Origin: Trifolium pratense
Lineage: Eukaryota > Streptophyta > Magnoliopsida > Fabales > Fabaceae
Direction of reading: 5' to 3'
Length of the DNA stretch: 64,000 bases
NCBI RefSeq assembly: GCF_020283565.1
Contig: NC_060060.1
Location: 7,502,001-7,566,000, forward strand
This document shows, in pieces, positions 21,055 to 31,810 of the stretch (position 1 is its first letter; every line of letters starts with the position of its first letter). The notes below the pieces were generated by a model. The model had not been told where the DNA came from. It made no database searches and worked only from the letters and a program-made list of their open reading frames with translations. A program made the translations under genes and the position numbers.

Positions 21055-21821
21055 GCGATACAAACGCCCCCTTGGATTCTCAGGAATGAATTCGTGAAAC
21101 AAACGACCTCTTAGATAGCAAACCTTATAAAATTTGATTGTATTTTTCCCCCTCACCTCAATGAAGAGTGAAGGTTATAAAATGATTCGATTTTATAAGG
21201 TTCACTAGTTGATTAAGGTGCGAACTATGTTCGCAAGTTAAGTAGCAACATATATTTTTTCTAGAATTTGCAATTTTATAAGGTTCACTAGTTAAATTGT
21301 ACGAAACTATCTTGTTGTAAACACTATGATTGGCCACCGAAGCTGTTGTGACATGGCACCGACCAATCACACGCACCGTAGAATTCTATAAATTGAAACA
21401 TATTTTTTTTATTTTTCAATCACACTCATTCATATGTTGTTTCATTCAAAATATTTTCATTGGGAATGAGGGAAGAATTTTTATAAGGTTTGTTATGTTC
21501 GCACTTTAATTAGTGAACATTATTTTTCCAAATTTTATATTTTTACAACACTCATTGCTTAAAATGTGCAGGAATAAAAATGGAAACGTAGGGGCGTATG
21601 AGAAGGGTAAAGGTGCGAAAAGAAATTTCCTTTACATTTTTTGTCTAGAACCAATTGGGCCATAGCTGTTTGTATTTGTATCTTGCGATGATCTTGTTGA
21701 TCCTAGAAAATGATGCAACTTTTGTTTTTGAATGGTACTTTTTGCGCCCCATGAAATTCTTCGGTCATTCTCTAAAATGATCAAACTTCGCGTTCTAGGA
21801 TGTGAGCACTATTCGCACTTT
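21055..21821. other. RTL 3' flank with short repeats
   Basis: No gene is visible. TTTTATAAGGTTCACTAGTT occurs twice (about 21192 and 21270), and TTCGCA-type motifs recur near AGTTAAGTAGC-like words. These look like part of a decayed repetitive element leading into the foldback at 21822. Confidence 0.5.
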
Positions 21822-22010
21822 AAGTAGCGAGTGACAATATTTTTAACATAAATTCAGCGTATGCGTCCCTCTTGATGGAAAAAAGGAGTTCGCATTCTAG
21901 AAAGCGAACTGAGTTCGCATCCTAGAATGCGAACTCTTTTTTTATGATATTTTTCATTCAAGGGAGGGCGCACACGTTGTGTCTGAGTAAAAATATTTTC
22001 ACTCACTACA
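21822..22010. mobile_element. foldback (long inverted repeat) element
   Basis: Two arms of roughly 90 bp (about 21825-21910 and 21912-22009) are imperfect reverse complements. They pair GTAGCGAGTGACAATATTTTTA with TAAAAATATTTTCACTCACTAC and meet at GTTCGCATCCTAGAATGCGAAC. No ORF. Type unknown. Confidence 0.65.
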
Positions 22011-22792
22011 GAATGTGAGCTAAAACTCAATTCACCAAATACGTTAATATATCAATTACTAGTGAGCAAGTATCATGGCTGCTTGTTGTCCGTTGACAAA
22101 AAGGAATTTATGTTGATTTCCTTATTAATTGATGACTTCATTTAAGTAAATCAAAAGTGAATACAAAAAGAAAATCAAAATAAATGGTACAATGAATAAG
22201 GAATATTACAATGAATAAGAAAATCTAAATAAATTGATGACTACAATTACGTTGACTACAACCACGTAATTGTCGTTTAAAGCTAGTAATTACAATGAAT
22301 AAGGAAACAAAAAAAAATTATTTTTATATATATGTTGAACTTGTTCGCATCCTAAAAATGCAAACTGTGATTTTTCAGTTTGCAATTTTATACACTCGCA
22401 TCCTAGCATGCGAACAACGGTTTTTTAATTTTTCTATTTTCTACACTCACTTTCTAAGTAGCGAGGAGTAAGTTGGGAATACCAGGGGGCGCCCATGTAT
22501 GCCGGGGGTGCGAGAAGTAGAACTCTTTGTTGTTTTTTTTTTTTAATTATGCACATGTACTTGTTTGTTGTCATATGTGTTGGATTGTTTTTTTTTTTTT
22601 GAAGCATGTTGGATTGTTGTTATGTATTCTCAAAGACGAGTTTTTGTTAAATATACATGATGTTTATTTGTCTTACATATGATTTGCTAATATATGTATT
22701 GAAATGCGATTGTGATTACATATGCATGATTGATATGTAAGTTGTTGCATTAGCATATATGGGGAATCGTATGCTGATGCATTTCATAGTAC
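22011..22792. other. non-coding, decayed repeats
   Basis: AT-rich. Scattered further TTCGCATCCTA…TGCGAAC motifs (about 22345, 22386) and long T runs. No gene seen. Confidence 0.45.
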
Positions 22793-23066
22793 GTGATGAT
22801 CGTGATGGGCCACATGGCGTGACGATCTGGTTACCAGGTGTCCACTTCAATCCTGCGGGGTTTCATTGAGTTCAATACGTGGTGACCGTGATGGGCCACA
22901 GGGTGTGACAATCTGGTTATTGGATGTCCACTCTAATCCTTCGTGATTTTATTGATTTTAGTATGTGTGCGAAGATCTGGTTATTGGGTGTTCACATTAA
23001 GCCTACGACTCTCTACGGAGAGGTCAAATTCCAAAATTCATGCATGTAACGATCTGGTTATTGGGT
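22793..23066. repeat. imperfect tandem array, units of about 64-86 bp
   Basis: The core ATCTGGTTATTGGGTGTCCAC recurs four times, with its start near 22825, 22911, 22975 and 23052. The first two units share GTGATGGGCCACA upstream. The array is followed by the hAT-like element and is present inverted around 16.4-17.1 kb. Confidence 0.65.
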
Positions 23067-23074
23067 GTCACACA

Positions 23075-23740
23075 AGGGGCAGATCTACAGTGCAATGAGG
23101 GTGCGCAACTGCACACCCTAAACTTTGCAAAGTTGCACTGATACCTCTATGTTTTGTGCATAATGACCACCCTGGATTATTTTATAGCACCTAAGGGGAA
23201 GAAACAACACTATGCACAACTAACAACACCATTTTATTTCCTCTGCTAAAAGATGTAATATCCTTAATTATGCAGTCCTCTTTTATAGTTAATCTTCTTC
23301 TATATTTTTTATACACATTCGATGTGAGACTATTACAACTTGTTGATTTTAAAGCTTAAACTAAGGAGAGTAATAAGATACCATGTTATATGCTATTTCA
23401 TTTCACTTGTTATTTTTTTTGTTAATATAAACTTCATTGGTTATTCCTACTATATGTCTATATTATTAATTATTAATTATTGGAGTATTATTCTTAGCAG
23501 TTGAGTTTTTTTTCTTGTATATTTTGGAGTGTCTGATATTCGAACCTCAACTTCTGTATAATATATGCAATGTTCCTACCAAATGAGTTAAACTCACATA
23601 GATTTTATGTACGTAACTTTATGAGTATTTATGGGTACAATGTTATTATTGTTTTTTGAATTTTTATAGATACGATTAATAATTATTTATTAAAATTTAC
23701 ATTTTGCACCTCCTGAACCAGGGTCTTGGATCCGCCACTG
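23075..23740. mobile_element. hAT-like non-autonomous element, 666 bp
   Basis: The imperfect terminal repeats AGGGGCAGATCTAC and GGATCCGCCACTG are flanked by a perfect 8-bp duplication GTCACACA (23067-23074 and 23741-23748), as expected for hAT. The minus strand carries a tRNA-like piece: box A-like GAGTTTAACTCATTTGGTAGG and box B-like GAGGTTCGAATATC (about 23540-23600). No transposase. Confidence 0.75.
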
Positions 23741-23748
23741 GTCACACA

Positions 23749-24880
23749 TATAGAGTCTGCATTGATAGGTTACTTGTGCATTTAATATTATGTTTGTTGA
23801 GAATAAAATGATAAGTCTTTAATTGTTTCTTCATGTACTGTATATTTGGTATTTGCATACTTGGTGACATTTTGTTTCTGGTTGGTGACCTTTACAATGC
23901 CTCCTACTTAGACGATGGGAGACTACCTGATGTCGATGCTCATGAGGGCGATAGTGACCACTTGAGACTTTATTGATAGGATGCAGCTAGGTGCTTCGAG
24001 TATCGACCCAACTTCAAGAACAGCTTCTTATCATGGGCGAGTCGCCATCACGACTAGTTATGGTACGCTTAGGATTCACCAATGCGTAGTCTGACAGACG
24101 CCTCCTTTCCTCGTGCCCTTGTCAGTGTTGTTGGGGCCTTTTGGACTACTCCTGTGGGGTCCTAGCTCGGGGTGCTGGGATGTCTGGGGAGGGCAGCTCA
24201 GTTGGAGAGGATGTTTTAGTGGGCGATTTTGGTATCCCCACTCCAGACGGTTTCGAGGTCGAAGGACCAGATGTACCAGAAGATGCGTTAGATGAGAGTT
24301 TTCATAGGGCAGCGGCTGCTGCAGGAGAAGGGTCCATAGGCGGACCAGAGGTACCACACTTGGTATCTCCCTCCCTATCATCTGTGGATAATAGCTGTTT
24401 CAAGATTCCACCTCCCTCAACCACTCCTTCCATGTGTGTGAACTAGGTCTCGAGCGAGTTAGACGACGACTCTAGATCTGAGCAGTATGAGGTGGTGTCT
24501 CGCGCTCGAGCTTCTTCCGAGAGTTCTTGTTTGATTTGTGGAGAGCACCCTTGTTGTTGCTCATCTTAGGACTTATTACCCGCTGATCGTAGTTACTCCT
24601 TTTGGTTAGGTCGTGTTCGTGTATAACCTGTATTTTGACTAGGCGTAGTTTCTGACAATTTGGATGATTGTACTTAATACTTACACACTCTTGGATTAAC
24701 CTTATTTTGTCTATGGCTATAGTACACACCGAGTTCATGACTTGCTTGTATTTATTTTTTATGAACTAGGTGTTATCTTTTGGTTGTATGTATTCAGGTA
24801 CCACACTTTACTTCTCTGCAGAGCATTATGATGCATATAGTAACTACTCAGTTATTTTGTATGGTTGTACTAGTGTGTGC

Positions 24881-24881
<1 letters not shown>
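23749..24881. other. no recognisable intact gene
   Basis: Short frames around 23890-24450 have GC content closer to coding DNA (acid-rich and glycine-rich, for example GEDVLVGDFGIPTPDGFEVEG), but stops interrupt them and no domain can be named. Possibly a decayed transposon-borne gene. Confidence 0.35.

Positions 24882-24882
<1 letters not shown>

Positions 24883-24940
<58 letters not shown>
24883..24940. repeat. (TA)n microsatellite
   Basis: About 58 bp of uninterrupted TA dinucleotides after GTGTGCG. Confidence 0.95.
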
Positions 24941-24943
<3 letters not shown>

Positions 24944-25690
24944 ACTATTATAAACAAACACTATATGTAAACTAAAAACATCATTTCATATTAAATTGTT
25001 TAAAATTCTACGTCACTATTATAAGTAAAAAAAAAAAATAGTTTTTTTTTTTTGCAAGGATGTTTAACCACCATTAATAAATAATAATTTCATTTTAATC
25101 TCTCAATTTTTGACGAGTTAATTCAATCACTAAAAAATAAAAAACGAATTAATCTTGAGACATTTTTATAATATAGATAAATTAGTTTTTGATTCGTTAT
25201 AATAAAAGAAATATCTGTGAGAAATTTGTGAAAACAAATATAGATTTAACTCTTAAGTAAAATAAAAAATAAATGGTCTTTGTGAACATAACTCAATTTA
25301 TATGGATAATGTATTATATATGCAGGAATCGGGGTTTGAACTCGTATTTATTTATTAACCTCAAGAGTAGAATTTCTAATTAAATTACTTCACAAAAAAA
25401 TAAAATTAAAAGTAAATGAAGAAACTAGAATAAAAAAACTCTAATTCCCATTTCTTCAACCATATCATCCTAACAATTATGTGCTAAAGATAATCCTTTA
25501 AGACAGGGTGTTTAAATTTAAATCGATTCAAATAAAAATCATAAATCGTTAAATAAAAAAAAAAAAAGATATATTTAGATGCCCTTTTATGAAAACTGCT
25601 GGATCAGATCGGATTTTAGATTGATTTTTCAAAACCAAACCGGATACATATATTTTAATATTTATTTATCTTTTTTATTAGTATGATATA
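24941..25690. other. AT-rich spacer, no gene
   Basis: Poly-A/T rich. A tRNA box B-like GGGTTTGAACTCG at about 25334 hints at a degraded SINE. Nothing else seen. Confidence 0.45.
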
Positions 25691-25859
25691 TGATGACAGT
25701 CAATTATATGATGTTTTTAGTAGTAATTTAGGGTAGTTTTAATAGCAATTGAAGCCCAAAAGCAAACAAATACATGGAAAAATGAAGTTATTTGGCCCAG
25801 AAGCAAGAAAAGTGGAAAAAACATAAAAAAAAGGTAAAAACATAATAAACAGTGCAATC

Positions 25860-26079
25860 CATCGTACCTACGATGAGATCCAACGTGGCGCGATGAGAAT
25901 GCGGTTTAAATCGAAGAAAATCTACAAATCTTTTCCATCGTACCACGATGACTTGTCATCGTGGCACGATAAAGGCGGTTAAAGAAAACAGAAAACCATG
26001 ATCAAATCTTCCATCATACCACGATATGATCCATCGTGGCCACGATGAGGTAAAATTACACGTCATCGTGGCCACGATG
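25860..26079. repeat. cluster of CATCGTGG/CCACGATG palindromes
   Basis: CATCGTACCTACGATG (25860-25875), CATCGTACCACGATG (25936-25950), CATCGTGGCACGAT (25957-25970), a degenerate copy at 26012-26028, and perfect 16-bp palindromes CATCGTGGCCACGATG at 26032-26047 and 26064-26079. They end about 35 bp upstream of the TATA box. Confidence 0.9.
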
Positions 26080-26112
26080 GGTGCGCAGAAAAGCCCAAAT
26101 TCAGCTTAAAAA

Positions 26113-26122
26113 CTATAAATAG
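26113..26122 (+). promoter_or_regulatory. LTR TATA box
   Basis: CTATAAATAG, a near-perfect plant TATA box inside the solo LTR, directly downstream of the palindrome cluster. Confidence 0.7.
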
Positions 26123-27099
26123 AGCCTTCCTCATTCACTATTATTCACTCAGAAATCACTCAACAATAGTGATACTCAAGAGAGAGTTAGGAGAACTCTA
26201 AGGAGGAGGCAAGGAGGGTCAAGGAACTCGAAGGCCAATAAGGTTCTTTTCTTTATTGTCTTTGTAATTAATTTTTCCTAGGTTAGGTCGAGTAGATGAA
26301 CTCCCTTATGAATGCGTGAGACATGTAACCCTGGTTAGATAAAGTTTATGCTCAAAATTTATTACGTTACTTTTTATATTTGTCTTGGTTTTAATTCTTC
26401 ATTCTTTAGTATTGATCACATTAATTGAATGAGCCTAGAGGGAAATTAACTGATCCCGTGACAACAGCTTAATAAGCCAGACTGAAAAGACATTTCATCA
26501 TACCTATATGAGACCATTAAATTCAGTATCTGATGGTACGGGGGTAGGATTAAGATTAACACGTAGTTAAATTCTGCACTGATGTTAGGAAACCGAGCTA
26601 ACTTAAAGAACTTGTTAAATTTTGAACTTCTAAAGGTATGGACGCCCCTTCGAGGCTGAACACGTTAAAGGTAATGACACGAGATAACGAAGGCAAAACC
26701 TAGACTAGCTTAATTGGTTCGACCTGAACAGATTGCAATAGAAGTAAGATTAGTAATACTAGGCTTACTTTACTAAAATTTAATCTGGTAGCTTATAATT
26801 GATAACAAGGTATAATATAACTCCACTTAGCAAGCAGGAGTAAGGGAGAGATTTGAAACACTTAACCACACACACCCCATGTGGACCACACACACCCTTT
26901 TATTATTATTGTCCTTTATATTATTGTTATTTACTTTTATGCAAAACTCTTTCAAACAAACGAAGCGAATGCAAAATATTTACTTTCCAAATTCCTAAGC
27001 GAAACTGATAATTTTGGCACAATCGTTGTGGAAAACGATAACTTATCACTTTATTACTTGATTGCGATTCTGTGCACTTACAGAGCCACCATCAATATA

Positions 27100-27880
27100 T
27101 TATTGCATCAACCTATTATTTGTTCGTTTTTTTAATACTTCTTTTTTTTTTGGATACTAATACATTTATTTATTTATTTACAATTTATTTCAAATATAAT
27201 CGATAATTGTCATTTCAAAATATTAATTTTTATTATACTTATGTTATATTGTTTAAGAGAAATGATTAATGGTAAGACAATAATATCAACGAAATTTAAC
27301 GAACCGGCAAATTTAAGATTTTCATGTAAAACATAATATAAAATTCCCTTTTATTATTAAGTAAATAATTTAGGAAATTAAGTTAGTTTATTATTATATT
27401 AGTTAGTCCTTTTATTTAAATAAATTGTTCTCTAGTTGGTCTTATCTCTGGCCTTTAAAACAACGACGCTAACCACTTGACCAATTTCCATTCCGTTAAA
27501 TATTGTATAGAAATAATTTTATATTATTTGTGCATTTTTTAATTTGTGTTGGACATGTGAAGCTCATGAATAATTTTTCCTAAAAATCAAACTCAAATTC
27601 CTCCGAACGAATTATTCTAAAATAAACTCATTGACAACTTGAGCTCAATTATTTTGTCATCATTTTTGTATTATAGTTGAAGTACATATCATAATCACTA
27701 CAATAATATGCTACCCTTGTAAATATTAATTAAAAAATTGACCATCATCATAAAGTAACCCCTCATGGTAAAAAATTGGAAAGATTCTGATTAAACACAG
27801 ACATGAATGGCCAGTGATAAGAAATTGGTAGAAAATATTAAAAGTAAAAAAATAAACTGGCCATTGATGACACCAAATGG
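27100..27880. other. 5' flank of DUF26 gene 1
   Basis: AT-rich. From about 27500 it is similar to 56130-56460 upstream of the second DUF26 gene, so the duplication includes the promoter. It contains two TGGCCANTGAT motifs (27809 and 27859), conserved in both copies. Confidence 0.6.
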
Positions 27881-27972
27881 CTACATACATAGCCTTGCTT
27901 ATTTTCAAGAGTTAATCAATAGCTCAAATATTAACCTTCTAATTATGTAGACAGATTATTTTTAATCTAATC

Positions 27973-28984
27973 ATGGCTTACAATCTGAAATTGTTCTCAA
28001 TTACTCTTCTGATTTGCATAATCTTTTCACCAACTGAAACAGCATCAAGATTCAGCCATTACAATTGCACAAACATAGAAACATTTAGTCCAAATAGCAA
28101 CTACAAAATAAATCTAAACACACTCTTATCAACACTTTCATCAAAAGCTTCTGATACAATCAACAATGGCTACTACAATACTAGTATTAGTACAATTGGT
28201 GGAACAGAAGACACAATCTATGGTCTTTTCATGTGCATTGGATACACACATCACTGTGGAAATTGTGTTAAAAACTCTGCCAAAACACTTACCTCAATGT
28301 GTGATTCCAAAAAAGAAGCTATAATTTGGTCTGATAAATGCATGGTGCATTATTCAGATCGATCTTTCTTCGACACTATGGAAGAATCTCCATCATGGTG
28401 TGTGAATGACTCATTGGATTATCAAGGTTCATTGGATGGATTCAACAAAATGCTAAGTTATTTAATGGTGAATCTTGTAAAACGAGTAAATAAGGCTTCA
28501 CCGCGACATGCTACCAAATTGGTTATGAAGAATTCAATTTTGTTTGAGGATAAAATCTTCAATGGGCATGTTCAGTGCATACCAGATATCTCTAATGATA
28601 ACTGTATGAAGTGTTTGAAGGATGGTATTGATTATCTTCAAACTTCTTGTGCTAGAGGAAAGATTAGAGGAAGTGTTTTATATCCAAGTTGCATTGTTAG
28701 ATATGATACTTATCCATATTTTGCACAACCTATAGGTTTGGATTTTCAACATTTTTAACTATATAATAAGATAGTGATTTTATTTATTTCAAGTAAATTG
28801 AGGTTAACACTAATTAATCTGTGTTGCAGGAAAAAGACACAAAAATGGAGCACAACCACATTTCATAATTTTTCATATTCTTGTTCCTGTCATGATGTTC
28901 TTAGTCGCGGTATTCCTTTTCGTGAAATGTGTTTTTTCAGCGCTCGCTAATTATCAAGCGAGGAAGGCATTTATGGCAAAGTAA
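27973..28984 (+). CDS. DUF26 (cysteine-rich) membrane protein, PDLP-like, copy 1
   Basis: Proposed join 27973-28735, 28830-28984 (305 residues, phase 1 intron of 94 bp). There is a signal peptide (about 1-24, ending TETA). DUF26 domain 1 has an unusual C-X6-C-X2-C core (C88, C95, C98). Domain 2 has the canonical C-X8-C-X2-C (C202, C211, C214). Exon 2 adds a hydrophobic helix (FHILVPVMMFLVAVFLFVKC) and a basic tail (QARKAFMAK). Two DUF26 domains, one TM helix and a short tail is the architecture of plasmodesmata-located proteins; a CRK that lost its kinase is the alternative. If the intron is retained, translation stops at 28758 and yields a 261-residue secreted protein. The same exon structure, with an identical exon-2 length, is conserved in the paralogue at 56543, which supports the splice model. 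No function is shown by the sequence beyond the family. Confidence 0.8.
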
Positions 28985-29366
28985 GGGGCTAGAAAATAAA
29001 TTCTCTGAACAATTTTTATACCAGATTGTGTTAGAGAGCTACAACTACTATGTTGGAAAAATAAAGGAAAGCATAAAGAAAAACATTAAATTAAATAAAT
29101 TAAGGCATTTTTCATTGATTTTGGATAGATTGCAAGTGGCTTAAGTGCTACATATATTGCACATTCTTTTGTCCCCCTACCATTTTTTTAAATGTCATCC
29201 ACTATTTACGTAGCATACAACGTTTTTTTTCGCTATTTTTTTTTTCTAGAGTTTGGTTGAAAATTAACAGTTTGTGTCTTTTTTTTATATGTTGTTAATA
29301 TTTATGTGTCCCAATAACATATCAAATGATTTTGGATTTGTTTGAAGTTTTACATAAATGATCTAT

Positions 29367-29887
29367 ACGATATAAACTTTCAATCCAACGGTGGATTTTA
29401 TAAAATTTATATCAGTTAAAATATTATTGAGAGGTGTAACATTTGGTGTCAAACTGATTGATGTCATTTGATCCTGACACACACATATATATATATATAT
29501 ATGGTGATAGTAATACTAATTAATGGATAAACTAATTAATGGATAATAATCTTTATGGGACTAAAGGCCAAAGATAAGTCCAACTAAAGAACAATTAAAA
29601 TAAAAGACTAACTAATATATAATACTAAACTAACTTATTATGAGTGTATTGGATTGAGATTTCATGGGATTTTAAAAGATTTTTTTATGACAAAAAAATT
29701 TTGAGGTATTCAATCAAGACTTTTACAAAAGTTAAATAAATCTTGTGGTATTCAATTAAAACAAACAAGATTTATATGATATAAACTTTCAATCTAACAA
29801 TGGATTTTATAAAATTTATATCGGTTAAAATATTATTGAGAGGTATAACATTTAGTGTCAAACTAGTTGGTGTCATTTGATCCTGAC

Positions 29888-29889
<2 letters not shown>
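29367..29889. repeat. two copies of a 120-bp repeat ending in (TA)n
   Basis: The unit starting GATATAAACTTTCAATC and ending GTCATTTGATCCTGAC occurs at about 29368-29480 and 29778-29887, 410 bp apart. Each is followed by a TA run. Likely a small dispersed repeat duplicated with its flank. Confidence 0.65.
29538..29637. repeat. 100-bp direct repeat flanking the LINE insertion, left copy
   Basis: Identical to 31711-31810 except for one base (GGGACTA against GGGCCTA). See the finding on the paralogous empty site. Confidence 0.85.

Positions 29890-29938
<49 letters not shown>
29890..29938. repeat. (TA)n microsatellite
   Basis: About 49 bp of TA dinucleotides, immediately 5' of the truncated LINE. 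Confidence 0.95.
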
Positions 29939-29943
<5 letters not shown>

Positions 29944-31710
29944 GAAATTTTTTATGGAGTGGTGATGTCAATCAAAGGAAGTTAGTAACTATGGCTTGGC
30001 ATAAGGTTTGTACTCCATTTAATGAAGGTGGACTTGGCATTAGATCTTTGTCTAAAGTTAATGAGGCTGCTAACTTGAAATTATGTTGGGAGTTCATGCA
30101 ATCTGACATGCAATGGGCAAAGTTCCTGAGATTTAGAGTTCTTAATGGAACGAAACCCATATATCTTACCACATTTTCTCATCAGTTTGGAGTAGTGTTA
30201 AGCACAAATTAACTGAAATTATTTCCAACTCATCATGGCAACTTGGCAATGGTGAATTGATAAATTTTTGGTCTGATTCCTGGTGTGGAGAGCCTTTGAT
30301 GATTTCTCTTAATATTCCTCAGCATTTGCACATGCTTCTTAAAGCTAAAGTTAAGCACTTTATTGATAATCATGTCTGGAACATCCCTGCTTGCCTATTT
30401 TTAGCTTATCCAGACCTGCATTCTTTAATTGCTAACATCACAATTCCTTTGAGAGATAAGGATGATAAGTTGTGTTGGAAGCACTCTAATGATGGGGATC
30501 TAACCATGCAGGATTCTTACTCTTTTCATTGTACTAATGGGCAGCATCTCAACTGGTCTAAGAAAGTTTGGAATATTGACATACCTCCTTCTAAATCAAT
30601 GGTTGTGTGGAGAAGTTTGCAGCATAAACTACCTACTGATGAGTGTCTTGCTTTAAGAGGTTGTCATCTTCCTTCAATGTGCAGCCTCTGTGAAAGTGAT
30701 CTGGAAACCAATCAACATCTTTTTTTGACATGCAGATACTCACGAAACATTTGGACTTGGCTGAGCTCTTGTCTAAATGTTAACTGCCAATTCAATGACT
30801 TAAATGAAGCCTTTATTTTATGTAACTCGTCCTGGTCTCCTCTCTGCAATCTGATTGTGGTAGCTGCTATTGTTAATTGCGTGAACTTCATATGGTTGGC
30901 TAGGAATCAATCTAGGTTCAATGACAAAAAAATTCATTGGAAATCATTAATCAACCTTATCATTCCTGCAGTGTCTTTGTCAGGTAATAACTCTTGCTTG
31001 ACGGCTAAGTCCAACATTTCTGAGTTTGTCCTTCTTCAAAAGTTCAAGGTGAAAATGAATTACGGTAATGCTCCTAAAATTAAAGAAGTGATTTGGCAAC
31101 CTCCTATTTTGAACTGGATTAAATGTAACTGTGATGGTGCCTCTTTGGGTAATCCAGGGATCTCTGCTTGTGGTGGATTATTTAGAGATGCTAATTCATC
31201 TTTTTTAGGTGCCTTTGCATTCAATATTGGTATAAGCAACTCTTTGAATGCTGAACTGATAGGGGCAATGATTTCCATTGAAACTGCAGCAAGCAAAGGA
31301 TGGAGTTATCTTTGGCTAGAATCAGATTCTATGTTAGTTGTGCTTGCCTTCTCTTCTGCAAAAATTGTTCCTTGGGCTCTAAGGAATCGTTGGGACAATT
31401 GTGTAACTTTGCTCTCCAACATGAATTTCTATGTTTCACATATTTATAGGGAGGGGAATCATTGTGCTGACAAGTTAGCAAATATAGGTTTATCCTTACA
31501 TGGTCTCACTTGGTGGAATCATATTCCCACAAGGTTGCAGGGTGATTTTATTAGAAACTGTCTTGGTATGCCGTACTTTAGGTTTTCTTAATGCTTTTCT
31601 TTTCTTGAGGGTCAGGTTCTTTGCCCCCCCCTCTTCTCTTGTAGTTTTTTCTTTTTATCAATATATTTTGAGGGCTTGCTTATTGCAAGTCTCTTTTGTT
31701 AAAAAAAAAA
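29939..31710 (+). mobile_element. 5'-truncated LINE with poly(A) tail
   Basis: Starts inside ORF2 (NFLWSGDVNQRKLVTMAWHK) and ends in A12 at 31700-31711. The two frames 29939-30212 and 30257-31591 hold the end of the reverse transcriptase thumb region, the zinc-binding region and RNase H. A frameshift lies near 30205-30250. A different family from the LINE in RTL intron 2. Confidence 0.85.
30257..31591 (+). pseudogene. LINE ORF2 C-terminal part (zf-RVT, RNase H)
   Basis: 444 codons. zf-RVT (WSKKVWNIDIPPSKSMVVWR … CSLCESDLETNQHLFLTC) is followed by an RNase H fold (CNCDGASLGNPGISACGG … ESDSMLVVLAF … REGNHCADKLANIG). The open frame is intact, but the element lacks its 5' half. Confidence 0.88.
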
Positions 31711-31810
31711 AATGGATAATAATCTTTATGGGCCTAAAGGCCAAAGATAAGTCCAACTAAAGAACAATTAAAATAAAAGACTAACTAATATATAATACTA
31801 AACTAACTTA
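31711..31810. repeat. 100-bp direct repeat flanking the LINE, right copy
   Basis: Partner of 29538-29637. From here the sequence rejoins the similarity with the 3' flank of DUF26 gene 2 (57930-58030). Confidence 0.85.

Larger units (their letters stand above)
25691..27094 (+). mobile_element. solo LTR with palindrome cluster, 1404 bp
   Basis: TGATGACAG…CCACCATCA, i.e. TG…CA with inverted TGATG/CATCA ends as in the Athila LTR. Flanked by the 5-bp duplication ATATA (25686-25690 and 27095-27099). No internal region remains, so it is a solo LTR. A consensus TATA box (CTATAAATAG, 26113-26122) gives the orientation. The LTR sequence differs from the Athila LTR. Confidence 0.8.

Noticed and set aside
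24770..24970. ORFs made of (IY)n at TA microsatellites (24770, 29877 start, 61609)
   Set aside because: Frame of a TA dinucleotide run; not a protein.
29877..30212. independent small protein before the second LINE frame
   Set aside because: Its C-terminal part is the LINE reverse-transcriptase end shifted by a frameshift; the N-terminus is the TA run.
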